Positions 52,198-60,669 of a DNA stretch of 64,000 bases are shown piece after piece; the stretch's first letter is position 1; every line of letters begins with the position of its first letter. The notes under the pieces were generated by a model, which did not search any database, was not told the DNA's origin, and saw nothing but the letters and a program-made list of their open reading frames with translations. This stretch comes from Lachnospiraceae bacterium (GTDB lineage Bacteria > Bacillota > Clostridia > Lachnospirales > Lachnospiraceae), in NCBI GenBank assembly GCA_022766245.1, contig JALEPL010000052.1, positions 1-64,000 of the forward strand, in the 5' to 3' direction. The position numbers and the translations under genes are program-made.

Positions 52198-52256
52198 CCT
52201 GAATCATGTTCTTACGGCCTCATAGGCAAGTGATTCGGCCTGTTCTGAACAGTTAC
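52198..52256 (-). mobile_element. GTAAC-family single unit, type A (59 bp), with target duplication
   Basis: On the minus strand GTAACTGTTCAGAACAGGCC, the hairpin, CCGTAAGAACATGATTCAGG. Flanked exactly by AAAATTCA (52190-52197 and 52257-52264). Only one end has the head, as in the 56-bp copy in plsX, and the far end stops three bases later. Confidence 0.88.
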
Positions 52257-52281
52257 AAAATTCATATTTATTCAGAACATC

Positions 52282-52671
52282 TTATAATGTAAAATTCTCC
52301 ACCGCACGTACACTGGCTGCGCCTGTCTCTGCTGCGCGCACACTACCCTGACTTTCTCCCACAAAGAATTGATACTGCTGCAACACCTGATCCTTCTGCA
52401 TATCAGACAACGCCTGTTCCACATCCAGACTTCGAATATCGCTGTCAAATCCTTTCATATCATAAACTGCATCCGGCTGATACTGCTTCGCATAATCCGC
52501 TGCGCCAAAGGTCTGGGCTGCATCATCCCGCTCCACCTGTGAGGTCTGCTGTGAAGAAGATGCCTGCTGCTCTACCGATGCAACCTGCTCCGCCTTTGCG
52601 CTCTGCGTCACGCTCTGTATGCTGTTGTAATCGTAATATCCCATATATGGGCGAATACCAGAAATATTCAT
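52282..52671 (-). CDS. Small hydrophilic protein of unknown function (129 aa)
   Basis: Starts MNISGIRPYMGYYDYNSI, followed by a Gln/Ser/Ala-rich low-complexity stretch (residues 20-45), then DYAKQYQPDAVYDMKGFDSDI and a short helical C-terminal part. No signal peptide or membrane segment. AAGGA lies about 11 bases before the ATG. The function is unknown. It is the gene downstream of nrdR. Confidence 0.7.
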   Translation of the reverse strand: MNISGIRPYMGYYDYNSIQSVTQSAKAEQVASVEQQASSSQQTSQVERDDAAQTFGAADYAKQYQPDAVYDMKGFDSDIRSLDVEQALSDMQKDQVLQQYQFFVGESQGSVRAAETGAASVRAVENFTL

Positions 52672-52753
52672 ACCGATCACATTCCTTCGTGTCCTGTCAT
52701 TATCTTTACATGTATATTATCGACCCTGCCAAAATAAAACTTAATATTTTGTT

Positions 52754-53206
52754 TTATTTATCCAGCATTTTTTTCAACTCGTTCATAAACGTATTCACAT
52801 CCTTAAACTCCCGGTACACGGACGCAAATCGAACATAAGCCACCGGATCCAAATCCTTAATCTTGTCCATAAGCAACTCACCGATTACAGTACTTGGGAT
52901 TTCCTTGCTTTCACGATTAAAAATCTCTGTCTCCACTTCATCCACCACATTGGTAATCTGCTCCACAGAAACCGGTCTCTTATGGCAGGCACGCAGAACT
53001 CCGGCCTCAATTTTAGAACGGTCATACTGCTCTCTGCAATTATCCTTTTTGATTACAATCAAAGGAATCGTCTCCACCTTTTCATACGTGGTAAAGCGCT
53101 TTCCGCACTCATCGCAATTTCTTCTGCGTCGAATGGAATTGTTGTCATCTGCAGGTCTGGAATCAATCACCCGCGTATTTTCACTGCTGCAATACGGACA
53201 TTTCAT
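52754..53206 (-). CDS. nrdR: Transcriptional repressor NrdR
   Basis: Represses ribonucleotide reductase genes in response to dATP/ATP. The zinc ribbon is MKCPYCSSENTRVIDSR..CDECGKRFTTYE, followed by an ATP-cone domain from residue 50 (VIKKDNCREQYDRSKIEAGV). 150 aa is normal. It has a consensus promoter. Confidence 0.97.
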   Translation of the reverse strand: MKCPYCSSENTRVIDSRPADDNNSIRRRRNCDECGKRFTTYEKVETIPLIVIKKDNCREQYDRSKIEAGVLRACHKRPVSVEQITNVVDEVETEIFNRESKEIPSTVIGELLMDKIKDLDPVAYVRFASVYREFKDVNTFMNELKKMLDK

Positions 53207-53239
53207 ATTTTTTCTCCTAGTGCAATTTGTTTTAAACTA

Positions 53240-53268
53240 AGTATAACTATCTTCAATTTTTCTGTCAA
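53240..53268 (-). promoter_or_regulatory. Predicted promoter of nrdR
   Basis: On the minus strand TTGACA, 17 bases, TATACT, about 35 bases before the nrdR ATG. Confidence 0.88.
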
Positions 53269-53300
53269 TTTATTTTAGTATTTTCCTGCAAAACCTTATC

Positions 53301-53579
53301 CTACCTGGGTCTGGGATGTTTCGGCGGTTTAGGTGGCGGCGGCCCATCCGGACAGATATCCACCAGGATAATATCCGGGCCAATCTTCACAATTCTCTCC
53401 CAGGGTACACAAATTTCTTTGGGTCCCCGGAATAAATTACAAAAACGCCCGGTATCTGTCACAATCAGATCACATACCCTGCCGGAACACTCGTCAATCC
53501 CCAGATCCACCACCACACCGATGCAGCAGCAGTCTGACACGTTGATGACTTGTTTTTCTCCAAGTTCACTGAATCTCAT
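53301..53579 (-). CDS. YlmC/YmxH-type PRC-barrel protein
   Basis: 92 aa: MRFSELGEKQVINVSDCCCIG, DLIVTDTGRF, and PWERIVKIGPDIILVDI, typical of the sporulation-associated YlmC/YmxH family. The C-terminus is a proline-rich tail (PPPPKPPKHPRPR). The start follows GGGGA six bases upstream; a longer frame overlaps the ychF terminator. Presence of this gene suggests a spore-forming ancestry. Confidence 0.8.
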   Translation of the reverse strand: MRFSELGEKQVINVSDCCCIGVVVDLGIDECSGRVCDLIVTDTGRFCNLFRGPKEICVPWERIVKIGPDIILVDICPDGPPPPKPPKHPRPR

Positions 53580-53617
53580 GACAGTCCCCATTTCGCCTTT
53601 TCTCTCATAGTATGCCA

Positions 53618-53652
53618 AAAATAGAAAAGCGTGCCGCTCTGCGACACGCATC
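53618..53652 (-). terminator. Terminator of ychF
   Basis: On the minus strand GCGTGTCGC-AGA-GCGGCACGC then TTTTCTATTTTT. Confidence 0.85.
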
Positions 53653-53680
53653 TTCATGCACTATAAGACTACTGTAACTA

Positions 53681-54781
53681 TTATACGTTAAAGCGGAACA
53701 GAATAATATCTCCGTCCTGCACCACATATTCCTTTCCTTCCAGTCGCACCAGGCCTTTTTCCTTAGCTGCGGTCATACTTCCACACTCGATTAAGTGATC
53801 GTAAGACACTACTTCTGCACGGATAAATCCTCGCTCAAAATCCGTGTGGATCTTTCCGGCTGCCTGAGGAGCCTTGGTTCCCTTTACAATGGTCCACGCT
53901 CTGGATTCATCCTCTCCGGAAGTCAGATAACTGATGAGTCCCAACAGCTTATAGCTGGCTGCAATCAGCTTATCCAGACCGGACTCGGAAAGTCCCAGTT
54001 CCTCTAAGAACATTTCCTTCTCATCATCCTCCAATTCAGAGATTTCCTCCTCAATCTGGGCACAGATTACAAACACTTCGCTGTTCTCTCCTGCCGCCTG
54101 CTCTCTCACCCGTGCCACATGGGGGTTGTTTGCCCCATCATCCGCCAAATCATCCTCGGATACATTTGCCGCATAAATTACCGGCTTTGCAGTAAGCAGA
54201 TTGTAAGATGCAAACCATGCCTGCTCATCCTCATCATCGGAAAGCTCAAAGGTCTTTGCCATCTTTCCTTCTTCCAGATGTGCCTTTAATGCCTTCAGTA
54301 ATGCTTCTTCCTTCGCCAGGGTCTTGTCCATTCTGGCCTGTTTGGAAACCTTTGCAATTCTTCGCTCCAGAATTTCGATATCAGAAAAAACCAATTCCAA
54401 ATTAATGGTCTCAATATCACGAACCGGGTCAATGCTCCCATCCACATGCACCACATTTGGATCCTCGAAGCAACGTACCACATGCACGATGGCATCTACT
54501 TCACGAATATTCGCCAGGAACTGATTTCCCAAGCCTTCCCCTTTACTGGCTCCCTTTACAAGTCCGGCAATATCCACGAATTCTATTACTGCCGGTGTCA
54601 CCTTTTTCGAGTGATACATCTCGCCCAGAACTTTCAGACGCTTGTCCGGAACGGTAACGATACCCACGTTAGGGTCAATGGTACAGAATGGATAATTTGC
54701 TGATTCTGCTCCTGCCTTGGTTAAAGAATTAAAAAGGGTACTTTTTCCCACATTGGGAAGACCTACGATTCCTAGTTTCAT
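53681..54781 (-). CDS. ychF: Redox-regulated ATPase YchF
   Basis: Obg-family P-loop ATPase. MKLGIVGLPNVGKSTLFNSLT is G1, DIAGLVKGASKGEGLGNQFL is G3, and the NKxD position is replaced by NVSED, as usual for the ATP-using YchF. A coiled-coil insert lies near residues 140-190 and a TGS domain ends the protein (GDIILFRFNV). 366 aa is typical. Confidence 0.97.
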   Translation of the reverse strand: MKLGIVGLPNVGKSTLFNSLTKAGAESANYPFCTIDPNVGIVTVPDKRLKVLGEMYHSKKVTPAVIEFVDIAGLVKGASKGEGLGNQFLANIREVDAIVHVVRCFEDPNVVHVDGSIDPVRDIETINLELVFSDIEILERRIAKVSKQARMDKTLAKEEALLKALKAHLEEGKMAKTFELSDDEDEQAWFASYNLLTAKPVIYAANVSEDDLADDGANNPHVARVREQAAGENSEVFVICAQIEEEISELEDDEKEMFLEELGLSESGLDKLIAASYKLLGLISYLTSGEDESRAWTIVKGTKAPQAAGKIHTDFERGFIRAEVVSYDHLIECGSMTAAKEKGLVRLEGKEYVVQDGDIILFRFNV

Positions 54782-54795
54782 ATTTTCTCTCCTTT

Positions 54796-54835
54796 GGGGA
54801 CGTTTCTTTTGTCACAAGGATCGTCCCTCTGTCAC
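54796..54835 (-). repeat. 40-bp REP-like repeat, copy 1
   Basis: GGGGACGTTTCTTTTGTCAC on the plus strand, then AAGGATCGTCCCTCTGTCAC. GGGACG and CGTCCC pair, and GTGACA occurs twice on the minus strand. It lies 15 bases before the ychF start and is inverted relative to copy 2. Confidence 0.88.
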
Positions 54836-54998
54836 ATTTAAATTTTCGTATCAGTTGTTTTTAATCTCTATTTACAACAATCACTACATTTTGTAATACT
54901 ATCATAGAACCTCTAAAAACTCAACAATTACACTTTACTTTTATCTCAGAAGTTGCATCATCAAAGTGTCAGTTTGATAAATATTTCAGAAAGAAACA

Positions 54999-55031
54999 AA
55001 TGCCTTCTTCGTTTACACGAAAAAGGCATTT
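54999..55031 (-). terminator. Terminator of the hybrid kinase gene
   Basis: ATGCCTTCTTCG pairs with CGAAAAAGGCAT around TTTACA. On the minus strand it is followed by TTGTTTCTTTCT. Confidence 0.7.
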
Positions 55032-55042
55032 CCATCCGACAA

Positions 55043-57352
55043 TTAAACCGTCTGACCGGTGCCTCCAAGGGTATCATTCAAAGAATTGTGACAGAGGGAC
55101 ACTCTTCGTGACAAAAGAACCGTCCCCAACAAATCAATATCTATGGGTTTCGAGATAAAACCATCCATGCCACACTCTTTTGCGGCTCTGCGATCCTCAT
55201 CAAAAGCATTGGCTGTCATGGCTATAATAGGGATAGCTGCCAATTCAGGATTATCCAGCACACGAATGTGTCTTGTTGCTTCATAGCCATCCATAACTGG
55301 CATTTGAATATCCATAAGCACCAAATCATAATCACCCGGGGTGGATGATGCTATCCTTTCCACAGCCTCTGCACCGTTTTCCGCTACATCTATGCGGAAA
55401 CCATATGAACATAAAATCTCCTGCGCAATCTCCCGATTGAGTTCATTGTCCTCAACCAGTAAAATATGTCTGCCCTGAAACGCCTCTTTTCCCTCATGAT
55501 CAGATGCTGCCTGCCCCTCTTCCTCATGCATGTTGTCTCCCAATGCCATCATTTCCTTCTGTTTGGGCTGGAGACGAAGTTCCAGACAAAGAATGAACTC
55601 CGTTCCTTTTCCCACCTCTGTCTGCACCTCAATGGTACCACCCATCATATCAACAATATTTTTAGTAATAGACATCCCCAGTCCGGTACCCTGAATCCGG
55701 CTTACCGTGGAACTGCGTTCCCGCTCAAAAGGTTCAAATATCCGCTCCACAAACTCCTTACTCATACCAATTCCGGTGTCCTTTACACGGATTTCGTACA
55801 CCCCCTTTTCCGCAGATAGATTTTTTATCTGCGTAATATGTACAGAAATCGTGCCTCCGGGCATAGTGAACTTAATGGCGTTGGATAAAAGATTCAGTAA
55901 AACCTGATTTAATCTGGTCTTATCACAGTATACATCCTCATCTGTTACATGGACTAGATCCATACGCAGTTCCAGCTGTTTCTCATGGATCTGTCCACCA
56001 ATAATTGTCTTAATCTCATGAAGCATATCCGACAGATTTGCTTCCGTTTCCTGAAGGCTAACTTTTCCACTCTCAATGCGACTCATATCCAGGATTTCAT
56101 TAATCAAAGAAAGCAGATGATTACCGGAAGAAAGTATCTTTGTAAAATAATCTTTTACCTTTTCTTTATCTTCAATATTTGATAATCCGAGAGTTGCAAA
56201 TCCAATCACTGCATTCATGGGAGTTCTGATGTCATGTGACATATTAGACAGGAATACACTTTTAGATTTATTTGCCACTTCAGCAACATGTAATGCATCC
56301 TCCGCAGCCTCTCGCAATCGGGTTAACTCAAGATTATTCTTCTGCTCAATCTTAACCAGCTGATTACTGCGCTGTGCATTCAAAAAACTTAGCATGGCCA
56401 AAACTAATACTGCAACCAGAATGAATGTAACTATAATCATAACCCGCAATGTAGCTCCCATCATATCCACAGTACTGACTGCAACATACTCAGCCGGAAT
56501 CAGCAGCATTAACGTCATATCATAATCCTTCAGATTCGTCAAAGAATAGAAATACTCTGTCTGGTTGATTCGTATATCGGCAGCGGCAATTCCCTCTTTG
56601 TCAAGCTGGTCTTTCACAATATCAAAACTTCTTCCCCTTACATATTCTGCCTCTTCCAAAGCTTTAAAAATATTACGGACATTCAGTACATCCTCTTCCT
56701 CCGAATCATAATACGCCAATGTACCATTTGGCTTAATGATATATGTAGCGGCATGTCCCCCATAGAAGTTCGCTGTATAGTATTTCTTTACTTCTTTAAT
56801 ATCTTTCAAAAGAATGATATGAGTGAAATTAACATTGTCCGTTCCAATGGTAATTGGTGTGTTCAGTTTCTGTGCAAATGCCAGAAAGGTTCCCCCCAAA
56901 TTGCTGGTTTCAGAAACAAAAGTTTTTCTGTCCGAACCATCTGAAAGATAATTCATATCATCCCAGATTCCGTCAGAACCATCGCTTAGATATGCTGTAC
57001 CGGTTGACTCGATCATCATGATTCTACAGCCAAAAGACTCCAGTTGGAATGTATTTTCCAAACGTACGATTTCCTCTGTGAGCTGCTGCGTGTCACTGTA
57101 ATGCTTACCCTCTACAGACGTCTCAATTCCTTCAAGAAGATTCCAGTGTATCTCCAATCCATATTCCAGATTTACACGAATCTGTTCAATCATCTCTTCC
57201 AGCTGACTGGTTCGCTCCTTCATCGTTTGCTGCACCATAAAAGAACGGATATATAGAACACCAACCAACAGACATACAACCATAGCAAATGCAGACAGCA
57301 ACGGAATCCAATATTTACTTAACATTTTTTTACGTTTCTTGTGGTTGTTCAC
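55043..57352 (-). CDS. Hybrid sensor histidine kinase with extracellular sensor and C-terminal receiver
   Basis: 769 aa. Membrane segments at about residues 15-38 and 305-330 bracket a Cache-like sensor with [11 protein letters not shown]. HisKA has [14 protein letters not shown] with the phospho-His, HATPase has [17 protein letters not shown] and GTGLGMSI, and the receiver has [27 protein letters not shown] and SKPID. The receiver should end just after the Lys motif; here [15 protein letters not shown] is read from a 40-bp REP-like repeat, so the C-terminus was changed by that insertion. It is coupled to the binding-protein gene 45 bases upstream. Confidence 0.93.
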   Translation of the reverse strand: MNNHKKRKKMLSKYWIPLLSAFAMVVCLLVGVLYIRSFMVQQTMKERTSQLEEMIEQIRVNLEYGLEIHWNLLEGIETSVEGKHYSDTQQLTEEIVRLENTFQLESFGCRIMMIESTGTAYLSDGSDGIWDDMNYLSDGSDRKTFVSETSNLGGTFLAFAQKLNTPITIGTDNVNFTHIILLKDIKEVKKYYTANFYGGHAATYIIKPNGTLAYYDSEEEDVLNVRNIFKALEEAEYVRGRSFDIVKDQLDKEGIAAADIRINQTEYFYSLTNLKDYDMTLMLLIPAEYVAVSTVDMMGATLRVMIIVTFILVAVLVLAMLSFLNAQRSNQLVKIEQKNNLELTRLREAAEDALHVAEVANKSKSVFLSNMSHDIRTPMNAVIGFATLGLSNIEDKEKVKDYFTKILSSGNHLLSLINEILDMSRIESGKVSLQETEANLSDMLHEIKTIIGGQIHEKQLELRMDLVHVTDEDVYCDKTRLNQVLLNLLSNAIKFTMPGGTISVHITQIKNLSAEKGVYEIRVKDTGIGMSKEFVERIFEPFERERSSTVSRIQGTGLGMSITKNIVDMMGGTIEVQTEVGKGTEFILCLELRLQPKQKEMMALGDNMHEEEGQAASDHEGKEAFQGRHILLVEDNELNREIAQEILCSYGFRIDVAENGAEAVERIASSTPGDYDLVLMDIQMPVMDGYEATRHIRVLDNPELAAIPIIAMTANAFDEDRRAAKECGMDGFISKPIDIDLLGTVLLSRRVSLCHNSLNDTLGGTGQTV
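55088..55127 (+). repeat. 40-bp REP-like repeat, copy 2, inside the kinase gene
   Basis: GTGACAGAGGGACACTCTTC then GTGACAAAAGAACCGTCCCC. It is translated in the kinase as [15 protein letters not shown]. Inverted relative to copy 1, 252 bases away. Confidence 0.88.
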
Positions 57353-57397
57353 TATTTCATCTCCTTATCTGCCGTCTGCATCTTATTTCATGAATTA

Positions 57398-59251
57398 TTA
57401 CTTAATTGCTATATAATCTGTGGGTTCTGCCAACTGTCCCTTTTCTTCCACCAGACGCTGCTTGATTAATTCGGTTGCCCTCGGAACTGTATCAATGGGC
57501 ATTACCTCAAATCTCACCGCTTCCTGTACAACCGGTATATACCAGTCACGGTCACTAAAGATGATCACTGAGTAGGTTGCCGTACGATCCAAGTCTTTTC
57601 CGTCCTGTGTCAATTTATTCAATGTATAGCCGTCCTCAGTTCTGGTAATGTCCATCTCAAAGCCGCTGGACACATACATCGTGCTGTCATTGCAGACACC
57701 ACCTCGATTAGATTTCAGGGCAAGTGTTTCCTCCACCAGCTGATAGAGCTGCTCTCCGGTCAGATCTGTTCTTACCGGCCAGCCACCATCATTATCCACT
57801 AAATATTCCAGGTCTTTTTCTGTGTAGTCGCCTTCATAAATATCAGATGCGATATAGCATGACTGGCCAAACAGCACATCAACGCCTGTTTCCTCTCTCA
57901 TTGTATTACAGATAGCAGAAGCTGCCTGATTTCCATGTTCGTCTGTAAACTCATTCGAATAAAAAGTATCAAGGTGTGCTGCTATCTCATTCTCTGAATC
58001 TCCACTTTCCAATTCGAGATTAAAAGCATCAAACGCATCCCTGGGGGTCTCAAGCTCACCTTTCAAAATCTGCTGAACCACACTCTGAGAAATACGGAAC
58101 ATATCATTGGAAGCAAGACGTATATACATCTTATTTTCATCAATGTAAGGTTCCAGGTTTTTCAGCTCAGGCAACAGCTCCAGAGTCACATTTCTATTAT
58201 ATGGAATCATGTTTTTTCCATAAGATATTTTTTCCTGTCCTTCCTGATTCAGCATAGCGGTCATAATGTCTAAAATCAGCTGTTCCCTTTCCGGATCGTC
58301 CATGCCGTTATTGCTGGCTGCTACCTGGAATGCCGGGTATGTCAGATACCAGTTTTCACTTTCGTTATCCCCAAAGTAAGGCAGAAGCGAAACTTTATCG
58401 TCCCCCCGCCCAGGGAATGTAATAATGTCTGCACCGGTACCACGATACATAGCAGCTTTCCCCTCAATAAACATATCTTTCGGTGTACGGTTTACCCAAT
58501 CCACTTCTTCCGCCAGGCCAGCTCTGTCTCTCATATCATAAAATTTTTCAAAAACAGGCATCCAGACTTCTTCAGAGAGCTGATTGGTACTGCCGCCTTC
58601 ATATTGCTGACGCCATTCTCTTCCCTCCATAGTAAGAAGCTGTGACGTTGACATTCCCTGCAGCACTTCCATGCATGTAAAATCGGATGCAAAATCTGAT
58701 ACAAACCCCTTAATTCCAACTTCTTCAAAGGATTCACAGGCTGCAATAAAACTATCATAATCTGTTGGGATAGGAACCTGATATTCCTCAAACAGTGTTT
58801 CATTGATAATTATACTATCCACTTCCGCACAGGCAGGAAGCCAGTTCACCGTTCCGTCATCATAGGTGTAATTATCCAGGTAAGTTCCATAATAAGTGGC
58901 AGCTAATTCCGTATCTCCCAAATCGTACAGATAATCTTTCAACACCACTGCATCTTTCAGTGAAAAACGGCGTACGGTGAGAATGTCCGGCATATCATCA
59001 TGATCCTGACGAAATCTGTAATAGTCTGTTGAATTCGTTACCAACTCAAATTTAAAATCCACATCTGGAAACTTTTCGCAAAGATACTGCGTGTATCCCT
59101 CCAGCATCTGATTGCCCCAAAGTGCAACTACCACTGTTTCTTTTTCTTCTGTTTTTGCAGATTCTTCCGATTCCTTAGTTCCACATCCGGCCAATAGAGA
59201 TACACTCATAGCCAAAACAAGCAGGGAACTTACAACTTTTTTCATTTTCAT
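57398..59251 (-). CDS. Lipoprotein: solute-binding protein fused to a 5'-nucleotidase-C-like domain
   Basis: 617 aa. Signal peptide with lipobox LLAGC. Residues 40-400 look like a family 1 extracellular solute-binding protein (VVVALWGNQMLEGYTQYL, MPDILTVRRFSLKDAVVL, FIEGKAAMYRGTGADI). Residues 430-600 resemble the 5'-nucleotidase C-terminal domain: DVLFGQSCYIASDIYEGDYT, DLTGEQLYQLVEETL, YVSSGFEMDITR and ATYSVIIFSDRDWY. There is no metallophosphatase domain. It probably binds a ligand outside the cell and signals to the adjacent hybrid kinase; that is inference. The ATG follows AAGGAGA. Confidence 0.85.
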   Translation of the reverse strand: MKMKKVVSSLLVLAMSVSLLAGCGTKESEESAKTEEKETVVVALWGNQMLEGYTQYLCEKFPDVDFKFELVTNSTDYYRFRQDHDDMPDILTVRRFSLKDAVVLKDYLYDLGDTELAATYYGTYLDNYTYDDGTVNWLPACAEVDSIIINETLFEEYQVPIPTDYDSFIAACESFEEVGIKGFVSDFASDFTCMEVLQGMSTSQLLTMEGREWRQQYEGGSTNQLSEEVWMPVFEKFYDMRDRAGLAEEVDWVNRTPKDMFIEGKAAMYRGTGADIITFPGRGDDKVSLLPYFGDNESENWYLTYPAFQVAASNNGMDDPEREQLILDIMTAMLNQEGQEKISYGKNMIPYNRNVTLELLPELKNLEPYIDENKMYIRLASNDMFRISQSVVQQILKGELETPRDAFDAFNLELESGDSENEIAAHLDTFYSNEFTDEHGNQAASAICNTMREETGVDVLFGQSCYIASDIYEGDYTEKDLEYLVDNDGGWPVRTDLTGEQLYQLVEETLALKSNRGGVCNDSTMYVSSGFEMDITRTEDGYTLNKLTQDGKDLDRTATYSVIIFSDRDWYIPVVQEAVRFEVMPIDTVPRATELIKQRLVEEKGQLAEPTDYIAIK

Positions 59252-59275
59252 TGAATACTTCTCCTTCTAAATAAT

Positions 59276-59315
59276 GGGGACGTTTCTTTTGTCACAAGGA
59301 TCGTCCCTCTGTCAC
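59276..59315 (-). repeat. 40-bp REP-like repeat, copy 3, at the thiN stop codon
   Basis: GGGGACGTTTCTTTTGTCAC on the plus strand then AAGGATCGTCCCTCTGTCAC, identical to copy 1. On the minus strand its GTGACA gives the TGA stop of thiN. Confidence 0.9.
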
Positions 59316-60010
59316 GATTCTGAATCTCTCGACTCAATCACAAGTGCCAGATCATTCCCCACAGAAATCTCTGCCTGCTCACCAACAATCTCATTACTGA
59401 TTCCCAAAGTAGTGCCCATAGAAATCCTCCCATGATTTAACGGATACTTCATCCCTCGAAGCAACACATCAGATAGGCTTTTCTCAAACGGAATCACCGA
59501 AACATATTTTCCAAACTGCTCTTTTTTTGTAATGACGCAGATTCCACTCACCAGACGAATCCGATTGCAGGCATCCACCAGATATCCCTCAACGCCCGCC
59601 TGATACAACTGATACAACAACTGGATATTTCCCAGTACATGATCGATTCGAGAGCCAGTAGCTCCCAAAATGGAAACACTGGTACTGCCTTTCTCTATAG
59701 CCAGACGCACCGCCGCCTCCGTATCGGTATCATCCTTTTCCGGAATCAGATCCACCCACTGAATAGCTTCAATTCCACGAAAGTAATCCATTGCTGCAGG
59801 ATCCACGGAGTCATAGTCTCCTACCACGCAGTCCGGTACCCAAAAAGCTTTTGCGCAAAACTCCAGGCCACGGTCTGCCGCAATCACATAATCCGGCCAA
59901 AAATCCTGAATATATTTTTTCCCAAAATCTACGTCTATTACACCGCCTGTCACGATTAGCGTTTTGCGTGACGGAGGGACGCTCCTTGTGACAAAAGAAA
60001 CGTCCCTCAT
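59312..60010 (-). CDS. thiN: Thiamine diphosphokinase, both ends shaped by REP-like repeats
   Basis: Transfers pyrophosphate from ATP to thiamine. The conserved body starts at KTLIVTGGVIDVDF and has AADRGLEF, CVVGDYDSVDP, PEKDDTDTEAAVRLA and GATGSRIDHVLGN, all typical. The first 16 residues, MRDVSFVTRSVPPSRK, are read from the REP-like repeat at 59968-60007. The stop codon TGA comes from the repeat copy at 59276-59315. The start ATG overlaps the rpe TGA as ATGA. No ribosome binding site is seen, so translation should depend on rpe. Confidence 0.9.
   Translation of the reverse strand: MRDVSFVTRSVPPSRKTLIVTGGVIDVDFGKKYIQDFWPDYVIAADRGLEFCAKAFWVPDCVVGDYDSVDPAAMDYFRGIEAIQWVDLIPEKDDTDTEAAVRLAIEKGSTSVSILGATGSRIDHVLGNIQLLYQLYQAGVEGYLVDACNRIRLVSGICVITKKEQFGKYVSVIPFEKSLSDVLLRGMKYPLNHGRISMGTTLGISNEIVGEQAEISVGNDLALVIESRDSES
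59968..60007 (+). repeat. 40-bp REP-like repeat, copy 4, at the rpe-thiN junction
   Basis: GTGACGGAGGGACGCTCCTT then GTGACAAAAGAAACGTCCCT. Inverted relative to copy 3. It makes the rpe stop codon (TGA) and the first codons of thiN. Confidence 0.9.
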
Positions 60011-60657
60011 TGCATCTGCTGTAGAAAACATCTTACATTCTCCTGGGCGTCCCCGCCAAATACTGCACTTCCGGCCACAATGATGTTGGCTCCTGCATCC
60101 ATGAGAGTTCCCACATTGTCCAGATTTACGCCGCCATCCACTTCAATGTCGGTCTTTAATCCCTTACTCTCTATGAGACGTTTGCAATCCCGCACCTTGT
60201 CTATGGTGTAAGGAATCAGCTTCTGTCCTCCAAATCCCGGATTCACTGTCATAATCAATACCATGTCCACCTTGGGTAGAATATACTCAATGGCAGATAA
60301 GGGAGTGGCAGGATTTAATGCCACACCGGCCAAAAGCTCCTTCTCCTTGATTGCCTCAATGGTACGGTCTAAATGCTTACAGGCTTCTGCATGAACTGTA
60401 ATGAGATCTGCTCCACAGGCAGCGAAATCATCGATATATCGAATGGGCTCCTCGATCATGAGATGCACATCAAAGATCCGCTCTGTACATTCACGGATCG
60501 CCTTAATTACCGGCATTCCAAAGGAAATGCTGGGCACAAAGCTTCCGTCCATCACATCGATATGGATATACTGGGCTCCCGCCGCATCCACGGCACGAAT
60601 CTCGTCACCCAGATGACTAAAATCTGCAGATAAAATAGAGGGGGATAAACAAATCAT
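60007..60657 (-). CDS. rpe: Ribulose-phosphate 3-epimerase
   Basis: Pentose phosphate enzyme. ICLSPSILSADFSHLGDEI, HIDVMDGSFVPSISFG, DVHLMIEEP, VNPGFGGQKLIP and DGGVNLDNV with the metal ligands. 216 aa is normal. The stop codon is formed with the adjoining REP-like repeat. Follows rsgA by 12 bases. Confidence 0.97.
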   Translation of the reverse strand: MICLSPSILSADFSHLGDEIRAVDAAGAQYIHIDVMDGSFVPSISFGMPVIKAIRECTERIFDVHLMIEEPIRYIDDFAACGADLITVHAEACKHLDRTIEAIKEKELLAGVALNPATPLSAIEYILPKVDMVLIMTVNPGFGGQKLIPYTIDKVRDCKRLIESKGLKTDIEVDGGVNLDNVGTLMDAGANIIVAGSAVFGGDAQENVRCFLQQMQ

Positions 60658-60669
60658 AACTGGTCTCCT

